This document shows positions 1 through 8,992 of a stretch of DNA of 64,000 nt, piece by piece. A program made the translations under genes and the position numbers. The notes below the pieces were generated by a model, which had not been told where the DNA came from, made no database searches, and was given only the letters and a program-made list of their open reading frames with translations. Each line of letters starts with the position of its first letter. Position 1 is the stretch's first letter. The stretch is from Shewanella pneumatophori. Lineage in GTDB: Bacteria; Pseudomonadota; Gammaproteobacteria; Enterobacterales; Shewanellaceae. The DNA lies in NCBI RefSeq assembly GCF_023283895.1, contig NZ_JAKILB010000013.1, forward strand, positions 62,001 through 126,000, in the 5' to 3' direction.

Positions 1-2
1 TC

Positions 3-428
3 CCAAGCCAAATGGCAATAGATGAAGGTGATCGCCTCGATGAAGAGCGCCGTCTTTGTTATGTGGGTATGACCCGCGCCATGCAAAAGCTTTATATCAC
101 CTATGCTGAATCACGCCGTATCTATGGTCGTGAAAGCTTTGCAAGGCCATCGCGTTTTGTTAAGGAGATCCCTGAGCAATACGTACAAGAGATCCGCATG
201 CGTACTCAAGTCTCTGCCCCTGCAGTGAGTACACGCTTTGGTAAGCAAGACGACGCCTTTAATGATTCTGGTTTTAAGATTGGCCAACGTGTTATGCACC
301 CTAAGTTTGGTGAAGGCACTGTGACTAATTATGAAGGTAGCGGTGCCCAAGCGCGTATTCAAGTTAACTTTCTTGATGTCGGTAGTAAGTGGTTAGTGAT
401 CGCTTACGCCCGTTTAGAAACCCTGTAA
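3..428 (+). CDS. uvrD: DNA helicase II UvrD, C-terminal part (5' end outside window)
   Basis: This is the 3' end of a superfamily 1 helicase that unwinds DNA in nucleotide excision and mismatch repair. The frame is open to the window edge, so the ATG at 12 is internal. The segment EERRLCYVGMTRA matches helicase motif VI, with the arginine that contacts ATP. The last 50 or so residues (RVMHPKFGEGTV...) match the Tudor-like C-terminal domain of UvrD that contacts RNA polymerase. A strong terminator follows at 443. The family is certain; UvrD is preferred over Rep or PcrA because of this C-terminal domain. Confidence 0.9.
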   Translation, partial: PSQMAIDEGDRLDEERRLCYVGMTRAMQKLYITYAESRRIYGRESFARPSRFVKEIPEQYVQEIRMRTQVSAPAVSTRFGKQDDAFNDSGFKIGQRVMHPKFGEGTVTNYEGSGAQARIQVNFLDVGSKWLVIAYARLETL

Positions 429-442
429 TACCCAGCGTTTAA

Positions 443-477
443 CTCTGGCTAAGTGATCGGCTTAGCCAGAGGTTTTA
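443..477 (+). terminator. Rho-independent terminator after uvrD
   Basis: A perfect 11-bp stem (CTCTGGCTAAG pairing with CTTAGCCAGAG) around a 7-nt loop is followed by GTTTTA, 14 bp after the uvrD stop. Confidence 0.8.
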
Positions 478-593
478 GCCGATAAAATAACCACTCATTT
501 TATTTATCTCAATACTGGTTGAATACTGTTACAGCTCAGTCATAATGCGGTTACAAAACTAAAGGCCGTAGACGTTGTAGGAGAGCCTAATAC

Positions 594-1460
594 ATGAGTT
601 TAAGGGATAAACTAGACGTTTATATGCGACTCGCGCGTATAGACCGTCCCATTGGTACTTTGTTGTTATTGTGGCCATGTTTAATGGCGTTAACCTTTGC
701 TGCTGGTGGCTTACCAGATCTGAAAGTGTTTGTGATCTTTGTGATTGGCGTTGTTGTTATGCGCGCATGTGGCTGCATTATCAACGACTATGCCGATAGA
801 GATTTAGATGCCCATGTTGAGCGCACCAAAGCGCGGCCGCTAACCAGTGGCGAGATCTCTAGCAAAGAAGCGTTATTGCTGTTTGCTGCCATGGCGCTGT
901 TTGCCTTCTGCCTTGTACTCATGCTGAATCCACTTGTAGTGCAACTTTCAGTGGTTGGTATTATTCTGACCATCATTTATCCCTTCACCAAGCGCTATAC
1001 CAATATGCCACAGATGTTTTTGGGCACGGTATGGAGTTGGTCTATCCCAATGGCTTATGCCGCCCAAACTGGCACAGTGCCTGTTGAGGCTTGGTGGTTA
1101 TTTGCTGCAAACTGGTGCTGGACGGTTGCGTACGACACTATGTACGCCATGGTGGACCGTGATGATGATTTAAAGATAGGTATTAAATCTACTGCGATTT
1201 TATTTGGCCGTTATGATCGACAAATCATCGGCGGCTTTCAGCTTGCGGCATTAACTTGCTTTATTATTGCGGGTCTAGAAGCTGAGCGTGGCGCTATTTA
1301 CGCTTTAGGTATTTTAGCCTTTATCGGCTTTGGTGCTTACCAACAAAAGCTTATTTTTGGTCGAGATCGCGCAGCGTGTTTTACTGCCTTTTTAAATAAT
1401 AGCTGGGCCGGTTTAGTATTATTTGCGGCATTAACCTTAGATTACCTTATCTTAGGTTAG
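594..1460 (+). CDS. ubiA: 4-hydroxybenzoate octaprenyltransferase UbiA
   Basis: Inner-membrane prenyltransferase that attaches the polyprenyl tail to 4-hydroxybenzoate in ubiquinone synthesis. The protein has 288 residues, normal for the family, and is a multi-pass membrane protein. Both Asp-rich motifs that bind the Mg-diphosphate substrate are present: NDYADRDLD from residue 64, followed by the ERTKARPL signature, and DRDDD near residue 188. AGGAGAG lies upstream of the ATG. It forms a single-gene unit between the uvrD terminator and its own terminator at 1505. ubiD, another ubiquinone gene, lies far away at 53744. Confidence 0.95.
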   Translation: MSLRDKLDVYMRLARIDRPIGTLLLLWPCLMALTFAAGGLPDLKVFVIFVIGVVVMRACGCIINDYADRDLDAHVERTKARPLTSGEISSKEALLLFAAMALFAFCLVLMLNPLVVQLSVVGIILTIIYPFTKRYTNMPQMFLGTVWSWSIPMAYAAQTGTVPVEAWWLFAANWCWTVAYDTMYAMVDRDDDLKIGIKSTAILFGRYDRQIIGGFQLAALTCFIIAGLEAERGAIYALGILAFIGFGAYQQKLIFGRDRAACFTAFLNNSWAGLVLFAALTLDYLILG

Positions 1461-1504
1461 TCGATTACTCGTGACCATTCACTAACCATTGAGCGCCTGC
1501 AATA

Positions 1505-1536
1505 GCCTGCAATAGCCTACTATTGCAGGCGTTTTT
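1505..1536 (+). terminator. Rho-independent terminator after ubiA
   Basis: GCCTGCAATA pairs with TATTGCAGGC (10 bp, 6-nt loop), followed by GTTTTTG. Confidence 0.75.
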
Positions 1537-1742
1537 GTATAAAAACCTTTTATGTCTATAAATCCCTCTCTTAAATCCTGACTATACTTAATCTGAACGA
1601 AGGTTATATCTCTAGGTATAACACTACTGCAATGAAGGATCATTGCAGTGACATATTCATAGAGTAAGTTTATTTACAGCGCGAGCCGGTAGGGCTTTGC
1701 ACCCATATGCAACAAATGGATTTGATCGCTGCGGAGGGATTT

Positions 1743-2273
1743 ATGTCATCTTGGATCACGGCGTATGAAGCCGGGCAATGGGCTGATTACGAGCTAGCTT
1801 TACTGCTTATTGCAGCAGTTATTTTAGTGTTTTGGTTATTGTTTTCTTACTTTAAACCGCAAGGCTTTGTTGCTTGGTCGCTGGCGGTGATTAGTTGTGT
1901 GGCATTGAGTGGCTTATGCCTTGCTAGCCGAGTCGATGCGTTGCAGCTCAACTCATTACTAACCAAAGGCCGCAATATAGAAGTGCTTAACGGCAACTAT
2001 CGCTATGGCGAGTATCATTTTCCTCATAACTCAGCACATGGTGTGGACTTTCGTGAAATCCATATCGGCCAGCGCATGTTAAAGCTGTATCACAGCGGTT
2101 ATCTACAGCACAATCGCTGCTATCGCCATTTTTATAACAGCAATCACTTTAACGACAATGTCGAGCTAAGGTTATACATTCATTGGTATGAGCACGAGTT
2201 GACATATAAAAGCGCCAAAGTGCTGATTAGAACCCCGTGTATTTTGAAAATTGAGCAAAAAGGCATGAGCTAG
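1743..2273 (+). CDS. Hypothetical membrane-anchored protein
   Basis: Not recognised. The chosen ATG at 1743 has a strong GGAGGG five to six bases upstream; in-frame ATGs at 1707 and 1716 lack one. The product is 176 residues. Two hydrophobic segments lie near the N-terminus (LALLLIAAVILVFWLLF and GFVAWSLAVISCVALSGLC), and the remaining 120 residues are hydrophilic and rich in His, Tyr and Asn, probably outside the membrane. It stands alone between ubiA and a leftward esterase gene. A membrane location is likely; the function is unknown. Confidence 0.6.
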   Translation: MSSWITAYEAGQWADYELALLLIAAVILVFWLLFSYFKPQGFVAWSLAVISCVALSGLCLASRVDALQLNSLLTKGRNIEVLNGNYRYGEYHFPHNSAHGVDFREIHIGQRMLKLYHSGYLQHNRCYRHFYNSNHFNDNVELRLYIHWYEHELTYKSAKVLIRTPCILKIEQKGMS

Positions 2274-2350
2274 CAACAGCTTATCACGGCGCTAACCTCT
2301 GTTAGTTAAAGGGTTAACTGCTTTGGTTTAGAAGCTTCTTATACCGATGG

Positions 2351-3346
2351 CTAAAAGCTGTCGTCAGCTGAGTGCCGTGCTTCATTATCTTGTGAGGTTA
2401 TCGCCTTGGGTAGGCTTTTACCTTGCTTATGGTTAAATAACCAATCCATTCCATGAATTGCCGTGGTGGCAAAAGCTGTAGCATGATGCGCTTCGTTTAT
2501 CAGTAATAGTTTAGTATGTAAGGTTTTTTGCGGCTGAGGTTTGGCTGCTTTATCGAGCAAGGCTTTAAAGCGTTTAGCATCTCCCACCATATCAAATTCT
2601 GAATCGCCGCCCTTTCTATTGTGTTCAAGTGCACCAATACCAACAAAAACATTCGCGTTGAGTTTAGTTAAAGCATCACTATTACTTTCTAGTTGAGAGA
2701 GTAAAGTTTGTTGTTGCCACCAAAATGATGGGCTTCCTAGTAAGTAATTACGAAATAACTCAGGTTGTTTTAATAGAATATAGCCGCCCAAAAGCCCACC
2801 TAGAGAGTTACCAACATAAGTGCGTTGTTCGCTATCAGTCCGGTAGTTTTGCTCAACATAAGGAATAACACTGTGTTTTAAAAACCTAAGGTGTCGATCT
2901 GCGCCGCCAGTCACCTTGTTCCAGCTGTTATCGACCGTTGGCGTGTAATCTCGCACCCGACTAGTATCACCTTGCATTCCAAGCTCCCATGAAATTCCAA
3001 CAATAATGGCTGGCACCATTTGCTTAGATTTCATTGGAAAACGCGTTACCCCAGACATAATTTGAAAGGTATACATAGCGTCAGTCAGATAAATAACCGG
3101 GTAGTCAATATCGCGATTTTGCGATGATTTATAGCCTTTAGGTAGCTTGATATAAAGCTTATAGGTGCGCTCTTTGTCTTGAATTTTAACCGTGTGACTG
3201 CGAGGAATATTAAACGGACTATTGTGCATTACCGTGGCATCGATATTTGGCTTTTTCGCCATGCTAGTCGCAGGAAAAAAGCAGGCCAATAATAGGCTGC
3301 AAAGCATTAGTTTAATCAGTGCGGTGCTGCAGTTTCGATATGACAT
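2351..3346 (-). CDS. Secreted alpha/beta hydrolase, esterase D / siderophore-esterase type
   Basis: Probable periplasmic carboxylesterase of the putative-esterase family (PF00756 type). The 331-residue protein starts with a hydrophobic export signal; cleavage after SMA30 is likely, though LLAC at 19-22 could be a lipobox. The nucleophile elbow GNSLGG places the catalytic Ser at 181, and an Asp and His further on would complete the triad (the HH near the C-terminus in NEAHHATAF is a good candidate). Relatives hydrolyse siderophores, S-formylglutathione or acyl esters; the substrate cannot be told from sequence. It is convergent with the gene at 1743. Confidence 0.75.
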   Translation of the reverse strand: MSYRNCSTALIKLMLCSLLLACFFPATSMAKKPNIDATVMHNSPFNIPRSHTVKIQDKERTYKLYIKLPKGYKSSQNRDIDYPVIYLTDAMYTFQIMSGVTRFPMKSKQMVPAIIVGISWELGMQGDTSRVRDYTPTVDNSWNKVTGGADRHLRFLKHSVIPYVEQNYRTDSEQRTYVGNSLGGLLGGYILLKQPELFRNYLLGSPSFWWQQQTLLSQLESNSDALTKLNANVFVGIGALEHNRKGGDSEFDMVGDAKRFKALLDKAAKPQPQKTLHTKLLLINEAHHATAFATTAIHGMDWLFNHKQGKSLPKAITSQDNEARHSADDSF

Positions 3347-3587
3347 GATTGGCTCGACTTATCCATAAGTTGTGTAGATATATTAACCTACTCTAACTAT
3401 TCATTCCCATGTATTCATTAATTAAAAATCAGTATTTTTAATTGCTTGTATGATGTTTTGTTAGCTCACTAAGCGCATAACTAAGCACATAGAAATTGTT
3501 TATATATTAGCCGCAACACTTGTTTTGTTGTCAAGACGTCACAATATCTGTAGTAACATTAGCTTAACATACCTCAAGGGTCAGAGA

Positions 3588-4703
3588 ATGCGCCGGAGTG
3601 TTAAATACCGATTATTGTTTCTACTCAGTGCCATAGTAGTTTATTGCATAGGTTTTCAATGGTTACCTGAATCAATGCAAGGGGACAATGCACTAGAGCT
3701 AACTATCGCGATAGCTGCTAGTTACTTTGTGCTGCTGCCAGCTATGTACGCATATTGCATCATTTATGTGGGTCAGCAGCATTGGTGGAAGATGCTCCTA
3801 GTGTTTAGTTTGAGTAGCTTGATGGCTCGCTTTAGTTTTCCGGCTGAACTTGCCAGTTATTTTGAATTTATTGCTTGGCTGCGTTACCCGATTATCGCAG
3901 TGTTATTCGTCATTGAACTTTACTTAATGGTCAGTATTGCGAAAGGGTTATGGCAAGCGCGATCTTTAAAGGGCGATCCGCGTTTGCACATTGTTGATAA
4001 GTATCAGGATGAGAGGAAGCGAAGCTTAGCCTTAGTGTTAGCCTCTGAGCCAGCAAGCTGGTATTACGCAATTCCTAGGTTTTCACGCCACCACAGTAGT
4101 AGTTTAGCTCACCTTAATCTGTATTCCGCCAAAGTGTGGCATTGGTTGTTACTGCTTGCGGCAACAGTGATGTTGTCTGCATTAAGCTATGTGCTAATTG
4201 CAACTTGGAGTGAGCTGGTGGCACTTATTGTGTCGAGCATTCTTGCTTATAGCGTGGTGGTTGTGACGGCTAACTATCGAGTTTCGTGTCATTTCTCTGT
4301 TTATAGCCAAGATAATAAGCTAGTGCTTAATAACTCTATGTGGGGTTTTATGGCGGTAAAACTCGATGACATTGAGTCAGTGCAGCATGGAGACTGGGCT
4401 AAAGTGAAGGCGAACACTAAAGTAAGCGACAAAGCTGAATCGGAAGCCCTTTACTTTGGTCGAGGTAAAGCAGCCAATATATTGCTGACCTTTAAACAAC
4501 CACAGACCTATTTTGGCGCAGGTGGCCAGTTACCTGAGCAGATTGAACAGGTTTTCCTTGTGGTTGATAAGCCCAAGGAGCTAGCGCAATCTTTGCAACC
4601 ATTATTAAGTGGAGCAGCACTCAGTACTGCAGAGTTAGATTGTGAGCTAACCTTAGATACAGAGGTTGGCTCAGAGCAACAAGCTTTAAATAAGGTGAGT
4701 TAG
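3588..4703 (+). CDS. Hypothetical multi-pass membrane protein
   Basis: Not recognised. The ATG at 3588 is chosen because AAGGG lies at a proper distance upstream; a longer reading would need TTG at 3525. The 371-residue product has about four hydrophobic segments in the first 120 residues (starting at YRLLFLLSAIVVYCIGF), then a soluble stretch, two further membrane segments (WHWLLLLAATVMLSALSYVLI and LVALIVSSILAYSVVVV) and a soluble C-terminal domain of about 130 residues. This layout suggests a membrane protein with a cytoplasmic PH-like or regulatory tail, but that is inference. A bidirectional terminator follows. Confidence 0.6.
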   Translation: MRRSVKYRLLFLLSAIVVYCIGFQWLPESMQGDNALELTIAIAASYFVLLPAMYAYCIIYVGQQHWWKMLLVFSLSSLMARFSFPAELASYFEFIAWLRYPIIAVLFVIELYLMVSIAKGLWQARSLKGDPRLHIVDKYQDERKRSLALVLASEPASWYYAIPRFSRHHSSSLAHLNLYSAKVWHWLLLLAATVMLSALSYVLIATWSELVALIVSSILAYSVVVVTANYRVSCHFSVYSQDNKLVLNNSMWGFMAVKLDDIESVQHGDWAKVKANTKVSDKAESEALYFGRGKAANILLTFKQPQTYFGAGGQLPEQIEQVFLVVDKPKELAQSLQPLLSGAALSTAELDCELTLDTEVGSEQQALNKVS

Positions 4704-4730
4704 TATAAAGAGGCTATTGGCTGAGTTGAT

Positions 4731-4762
4731 AAATAAGCAGAGTTGTAGCTCTGCTTATTTTA
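4731..4762. terminator. Bidirectional terminator between convergent genes
   Basis: AAATAAGCAGAG pairs with CTCTGCTTATTT (12 bp, 6-nt loop). The A-rich left arm and T-rich right arm allow use from both sides, fitting the convergent genes ending at 4703 and 4794. Confidence 0.75.
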
Positions 4763-4793
4763 ATTAAAGCTGTAAGTAAGCTGGGGCTATAAA

Positions 4794-5372
4794 TTAAGCT
4801 TTTACCAGTTTCTCTAGATCGGCAGGGCGGTAGTAAACCGATTTTAATACCTTGCCTTGGCGAACCACTTTACCCGCCATATCAACGTCTTTTGCGCATT
4901 TGGCAATGATAAATTCACCCTTAGTGCTTCCGACAATTTCAACGCCTTGTTTAGCGTAGAACTCGATAGTCTCGTTAAGCTCTTGCTCGTTGCGGCAGAC
5001 CTTGCTCATGTTGCTTGAGTGCACTTCATCCCAACAAGTAATAAAGTCAATTTCGCGGTTTTTTGCTACATGTAATAGCAAGTCGATGACGTAGCTAATT
5101 TCAATTCTGTCAGTGACTTGAGTTGCACCTAAATGTACTAGACGGCCCATTAAGACATAGACTGAGTCAACAATGGCATCAGCTTGTTCAACACGGCTAT
5201 CAGCTTCTGCAAGTTCAGTTAGCTCTTCAATCGCCAGTGAAGTGTGTAGCGTATCGGCTTTATCATCCAAGCTGCTGATATCTTCAATCGGTAGATCGAA
5301 CGTTGCACGGAACTGTCGAATGTCGCGATATAAGTGATCGTATAGTGGTTGATCCAAAGCGGATAATTTCAT
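4794..5372 (-). CDS. MazG-like / phosphoribosyl-ATP-type nucleotide pyrophosphohydrolase
   Basis: Likely hydrolyses a nucleoside triphosphate to the monophosphate and pyrophosphate in the cytoplasm. The 192-residue protein carries a helical all-alpha NTP pyrophosphohydrolase motif, EELTELAEADSRVEQADAIVD near residues 49-69, where the paired acidic residues bind Mg. A C-terminal extension of about 80 residues follows, containing VHSSNMSKVCRNEQEL, which resembles the phage and cyanobacterial MazG-like family. The gene stands alone and leftward. The family is fairly sure; the substrate is unknown. Confidence 0.7.
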   Translation of the reverse strand: MKLSALDQPLYDHLYRDIRQFRATFDLPIEDISSLDDKADTLHTSLAIEELTELAEADSRVEQADAIVDSVYVLMGRLVHLGATQVTDRIEISYVIDLLLHVAKNREIDFITCWDEVHSSNMSKVCRNEQELNETIEFYAKQGVEIVGSTKGEFIIAKCAKDVDMAGKVVRQGKVLKSVYYRPADLEKLVKA

Positions 5373-5559
5373 GACAAATATGCCTTTGCTGCTAAATTAG
5401 AGTTAATTGCCGCCATACTAAAGAAACAGCCCACGAAATAAAAGCCTCAGGCTAAGTTGGCGACGACAAATTCTCTCGTCAGCCAAGTATAAGACTGTAT
5501 TGGCCCTGCTATGACGCTTAAGCTAGTTAATCGCAACCGCAAGTTGTCTGTTACTTACT

Positions 5560-5781
5560 TTACAAACCAAGATGAGCGCTGATGTCAGCATCAAGTTGCT
5601 CAATAATCTGCCGACTATGATGATGACCAACTTCAAGCTCAACCCAACCATCGCAGCCCATTATTTCAAGCTGAGATACCCGAATGTGCTGTTGAGTTGC
5701 TTGGCTGTCAGAATTCACTACCCCTTTGAGTTTGAAAATGCCCAGGCGGGTATTCAGGCGACTAATAGTAAAGTCTTTCAT
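5560..5781 (-). CDS. Small conserved-looking protein, unknown function
   Basis: A 73-residue reading starting at the ATG whose complement is at 5779-5781; GAGGACAAA immediately upstream is a good ribosome-binding site, whereas the longer in-frame start at 5886 lacks one and adds a basic, unlikely leader. The product begins MKDFTISRLNTRLGIFKLKG and ends with an acidic helix after HHHSRQ. No family is recognised. The opposite strand also has a reading of the same length, but without a ribosome-binding site. Confidence 0.5.
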   Translation of the reverse strand: MKDFTISRLNTRLGIFKLKGVVNSDSQATQQHIRVSQLEIMGCDGWVELEVGHHHSRQIIEQLDADISAHLGL

Positions 5782-6215
5782 TTTGTCCTCTAACAAATTC
5801 GGTTCTGTGGTTAGGAGTAACACAAGGACTCTCTGCGTGAAAGTACGCTTAAGTAAAAGCACTCTTAAGTAAAAGTAATTAGCCAAGTCAGAACATTGCC
5901 GATTAGCGTGTAATTAGATGTTGTTTGTTGCTTTTTTGTTCCAAAAACACTTGGCTATGAATTTTTATCACTGGCAACTGTTGGTTGATTAAATGTGTAT
6001 TAATTGAATATTAAGTTGGTATTTGCTGATTATGGTGAATCGCTAATCACTTGTGTCTGTGTGCTGTTAAAACTGGCAGCTTGTGGAGTAATGGTGTGGC
6101 TAGATCTTGTTGTTAACTTTATGTAAGGATGTTGTTCCAGCTTGGCACGAATAGGCAGTTTAATAGCGCCATTAATTCGAAAAGACTAAGTGATAAGAAC
6201 AATAAAAGGATCCCC
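5782..6215. other. Intergenic region between divergent genes
   Basis: About 430 bp of AT-rich DNA separating the small leftward gene from nhaC. It contains a 12-bp direct repeat (CTTAAGTAAAAG) at about 5848-5875. No tRNA or clear operator was seen; promoters for both flanking genes must lie here. Confidence 0.4.
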
Positions 6216-7730
6216 ATGAGCGACAATAAAGACCCGCAACTGCCAGATTCAGTAAGTATAGATCCCATCGAGGATAGCCATCACACACCAGCTACATTAT
6301 TTGATGCCTTAATTCCGATTATCGCTCTGGTGATGATGCTTACCGCAGCTGTTTATCTATTCTCTTCTGATAGCTCTTTTGGTGCTAACCAAATTGCACT
6401 GATCATGGCTGGCTGTATTGCGCTATTAATCGGTTGGAAAAATGGTTATAGCTGGGCAGAGATGGAGCAGGGCATCGTTCGCAGTATTGGTGTCGCGACA
6501 GGGGCTATATTGATTCTACTGTCAGTTGGCTCACTTATTGGCACATGGGTGTTAGCGGGTACTGTGCCGACCATGATTTATTACGGTATGTTGATCCTTA
6601 ATCCCGAGTATTTCTACGCTGCCTGCTGCCTATTATGTGCAGTTGTTGCCATCAGTATCGGTAGCTCTTGGACTGTGGCTGGTACCTTAGGTATCGCCTT
6701 GGTTGGCGTAGCCTCTGCAATGGGCTTAAGCATAGAAATTACTGCAGGTGCGATTATTAGTGGCGCTTACTTTGGCGATAAAATGTCGCCTATGTCAGAT
6801 ACCACCAACTTAGCACCTGCGGTCGCCGGCACCGACATATTTAGTCATATTCGCCATATGGTTTGGACCACAACACCGAGCATCATCATCGCCATGATAG
6901 GCTTTATAATTCTTGGCTTTAATAGCGAAACCACTATAGATAACAATAGCTTTGAAGCGACATTATCGCTGATAGATGTGCAGTTTAATCCAGGAATCCA
7001 CTTATTGTTACCACTGCTGGTGGTATTGATTTTGGCCTATAAAAAGTTACCCGCTTTTCCGACTGTGATTATCGGTACTATCGCTGGCGCAGTGTGCGCG
7101 GCATTGTTCCAGTTCGATAATGTGGTGGCCTTTGCTGATGATAAAAGCCTAATGCCGTTAGTGGCATTGGTTAAAGGCATTTGGGTGGCGATGTTTAATG
7201 GTTATACCGCCGCTACAGGCGATGAAGTGTTGGATAACTTATTAAGTCGCGGCGGCATGAGCAGTATGATTAACACCGTGTGGCTTATTTTATGCGCCAT
7301 GGCGTTTGGTGGCATTATGGAGGTCACAGGCCTACTTAAACGTATTTTGCAGAGCATTCTCGGCTTAGTAAAATCAAGCGGCAGTCTGATTATGACAACT
7401 CTTGCTAGTTGTATTGGCGCCAACTTAATTACCGCTGACCAGTTTATTGCCATTGTTCTACCGGGGCGTATGCTGAAAGTGGAGTATGCTAAGCGTGGTC
7501 TTGCACCAGTTAACTTAAGTCGTGCCCTTGAAGACTCAGCCACTATTACCAGCCCGCTTATTCCTTGGAATACTTGCGGTGCCTATATGGCGAGCACGTT
7601 AGGCGTAGCGACCGTGGCTTACCTACCTTATGCTTTTTTTAATCTAGTTTGTCCGCTGATTAGCGCTGCTTACGCAAAGTATGACTTTAAAATTGAGCGT
7701 ATAGCTGAGCAAGAGCAGGCACTCGCATAA
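6216..7730 (+). CDS. nhaC: Na+/H+ antiporter NhaC
   Basis: Inner-membrane antiporter that expels sodium in exchange for protons, a role suited to a marine organism. The ATG at 6216 has AAAAGGAT upstream; an earlier ATG at 6129 would add an unlikely 29-residue basic leader. The 504-residue product has about eleven membrane segments and the NhaC signature GAYFGDKMSPMSDTTNLAP, whose Asp and Ser/Thr residues line the ion path. A second conserved acidic region, GANLITADQF, appears near the C-terminus. The gene is monocistronic. Confidence 0.9.
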   Translation: MSDNKDPQLPDSVSIDPIEDSHHTPATLFDALIPIIALVMMLTAAVYLFSSDSSFGANQIALIMAGCIALLIGWKNGYSWAEMEQGIVRSIGVATGAILILLSVGSLIGTWVLAGTVPTMIYYGMLILNPEYFYAACCLLCAVVAISIGSSWTVAGTLGIALVGVASAMGLSIEITAGAIISGAYFGDKMSPMSDTTNLAPAVAGTDIFSHIRHMVWTTTPSIIIAMIGFIILGFNSETTIDNNSFEATLSLIDVQFNPGIHLLLPLLVVLILAYKKLPAFPTVIIGTIAGAVCAALFQFDNVVAFADDKSLMPLVALVKGIWVAMFNGYTAATGDEVLDNLLSRGGMSSMINTVWLILCAMAFGGIMEVTGLLKRILQSILGLVKSSGSLIMTTLASCIGANLITADQFIAIVLPGRMLKVEYAKRGLAPVNLSRALEDSATITSPLIPWNTCGAYMASTLGVATVAYLPYAFFNLVCPLISAAYAKYDFKIERIAEQEQALA

Positions 7731-7745
7731 ATTATTGGTATAAGG

Positions 7746-7784
7746 CAAAAAAAAGCCTTGTCGGTCAGGGGAGACAAGGCTGTT
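7746..7784 (-). terminator. Rho-independent terminator of the leftward heme-lyase operon
   Basis: A 9-bp stem (AGCCTTGTC with GACAAGGCT) is followed on the minus strand by a run of eight T residues. It lies about 170 bp past the stop of the thioredoxin-like gene, with no gene between. Confidence 0.7.
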
Positions 7785-7956
7785 GGCGTAGTGATTAATA
7801 TTGTTTTCAATATAACTATCAAACAGGCATTAACGAAGCCAAATATCACCATGGAGAGGTGAAAGTCATAACCCACCGAAATGGGCGTTTAGCGAGGAAA
7901 ACAGGATTGGTGAGTTAGTGTTTACTCACTAATCAAATCAATAGCTAATCTAACGA

Positions 7957-8541
7957 TTAGCGCTGAGCATACTTAGCGGTAAGCTTTTCAAGGTATGGTT
8001 GTACCTCTTTGTCGCCCCAGTCTAAATAACCGCGTAAAAAGCCAACAAGGTTACCTGAACCGTCAAACACATAAGTTGCTGGCACAACATCAGCAGGCAT
8101 AATTTGGTCGATGGTTTTTTTCGGATCTAACCAAGTTTGGTAGTGACCTAAGTCGTGGCGGTCTAAAAATGCCTGAACTTTATCGCTCTCTTCATCAATA
8201 GAAATCGGTACTACTACTAGATTCTTATCTTTGTTTACCTGACGGATATTCTCCATCTGCGGGATCTCTTTGATACAAGGTGCGCACCATGTTGCCCATA
8301 GGTTAACCAGTACTAACTTACCCTTGTATTGCTTCAAGCTAATTTGCTCGCCTTTGGTGTCAGTAAACATCACTTCAGGTACAGAGCGAGCCGACTGCAT
8401 TTCAATAAAGCGCGACATAATCAATGGCTTTTCAATTGCCTTACCAGTGTCATACACTTTCGTTGAAGCAACCTGAGCGTGGGCTGGGATAAGTAAAGAT
8501 GAGAGAACCAATAAGCCGCTCAGTAGATATGTTTTATTCAT
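7957..8541 (-). CDS. Thioredoxin-like protein of the sulfite-reductase heme lyase operon (CcmG/ResA type)
   Basis: Periplasmic thiol-disulfide protein that would keep apocytochrome cysteines reduced before heme attachment. The start is the ATG ending at 8541, with an AAGG upstream; it overlaps the preceding gene by 8 bp, so the two are probably translationally coupled. The 194-residue product has a signal peptide (LLSGLLVLSSLLIPAHA), then a TlpA/ResA-type thioredoxin fold with the redox pair WCAPC and a cis-proline region near VVPATYVF. It is the last gene of the leftward operon diverging from sirA copy 1. Confidence 0.85.
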   Translation of the reverse strand: MNKTYLLSGLLVLSSLLIPAHAQVASTKVYDTGKAIEKPLIMSRFIEMQSARSVPEVMFTDTKGEQISLKQYKGKLVLVNLWATWCAPCIKEIPQMENIRQVNKDKNLVVVPISIDEESDKVQAFLDRHDLGHYQTWLDPKKTIDQIMPADVVPATYVFDGSGNLVGFLRGYLDWGDKEVQPYLEKLTAKYAQR

Positions 8542-8992
8542 AGGTATTAGCCTTAGTGTTTGCAGGTTTACGTTGTTCGCGGATAAATACGGCTGCAAAG
8601 CCGACAATGCCGATTAAAAGTAGAATAGGTCCCAACCAAAGCACAGCGGTTGCTGAGGAAAAGCTAGGTTGATAACGGATTTTTTCGCCATAGCGCTGAA
8701 CCAAAAAGTCGATGATTGCGGCTTTTGATTCACCTTGCTCTAGCATTAAAAAGATTTGCCCTTTAAGTTCGCTAGCAATCGGCGCGCCTGAGTCAAACAG
8801 GTTCTGGTTGACCGACATAGGGCAGCGCAGCTCGTGGGCGATTTCAAAGCCTAAGTCACGAATTTGATCTGGGGTGTAATGGATTTTATCGCTAGCGGCT
8901 TGTACTGACGTCTGCACTGAAAGGCTAATGCATAGCAACACTGCAAAACCGACTAATAAACGCATTAGCGTTGAGGTATAAGAGCGGCTCAT
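8534..8992 (-). CDS. CcmH/NrfF-like heme lyase subunit with the second active-site Cys replaced by Ser
   Basis: Periplasm-facing subunit of a cytochrome c heme lyase. The 152-residue protein has a signal peptide, a three-helix CcmH-type domain and a C-terminal membrane anchor (AVLWLGPILLLIGIVGFAAVF). The family motif LRCxxCQNQN is here LRCPMSVNQN: Cys57 is kept, but the second Cys is Ser60. The gene overlaps the CcmF-like gene by 4 bp (ATGA). The single Cys could reflect a specialised mechanism for the C-X15-CH heme site of SirA; that is inference. Confidence 0.85.
   Translation of the reverse strand: MSRSYTSTLMRLLVGFAVLLCISLSVQTSVQAASDKIHYTPDQIRDLGFEIAHELRCPMSVNQNLFDSGAPIASELKGQIFLMLEQGESKAAIIDFLVQRYGEKIRYQPSFSSATAVLWLGPILLLIGIVGFAAVFIREQRKPANTKANTYE

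Noticed and set aside
5572..5793. Rightward 73-residue reading opposite the small gene at 5560-5781
   Set aside because: No ribosome-binding site; the leftward frame has a clear one.
6129..6215. Longer NhaC start at 6129
   Set aside because: No ribosome-binding site and a basic, non-membrane leader; ATG 6216 with AAGGA is better.
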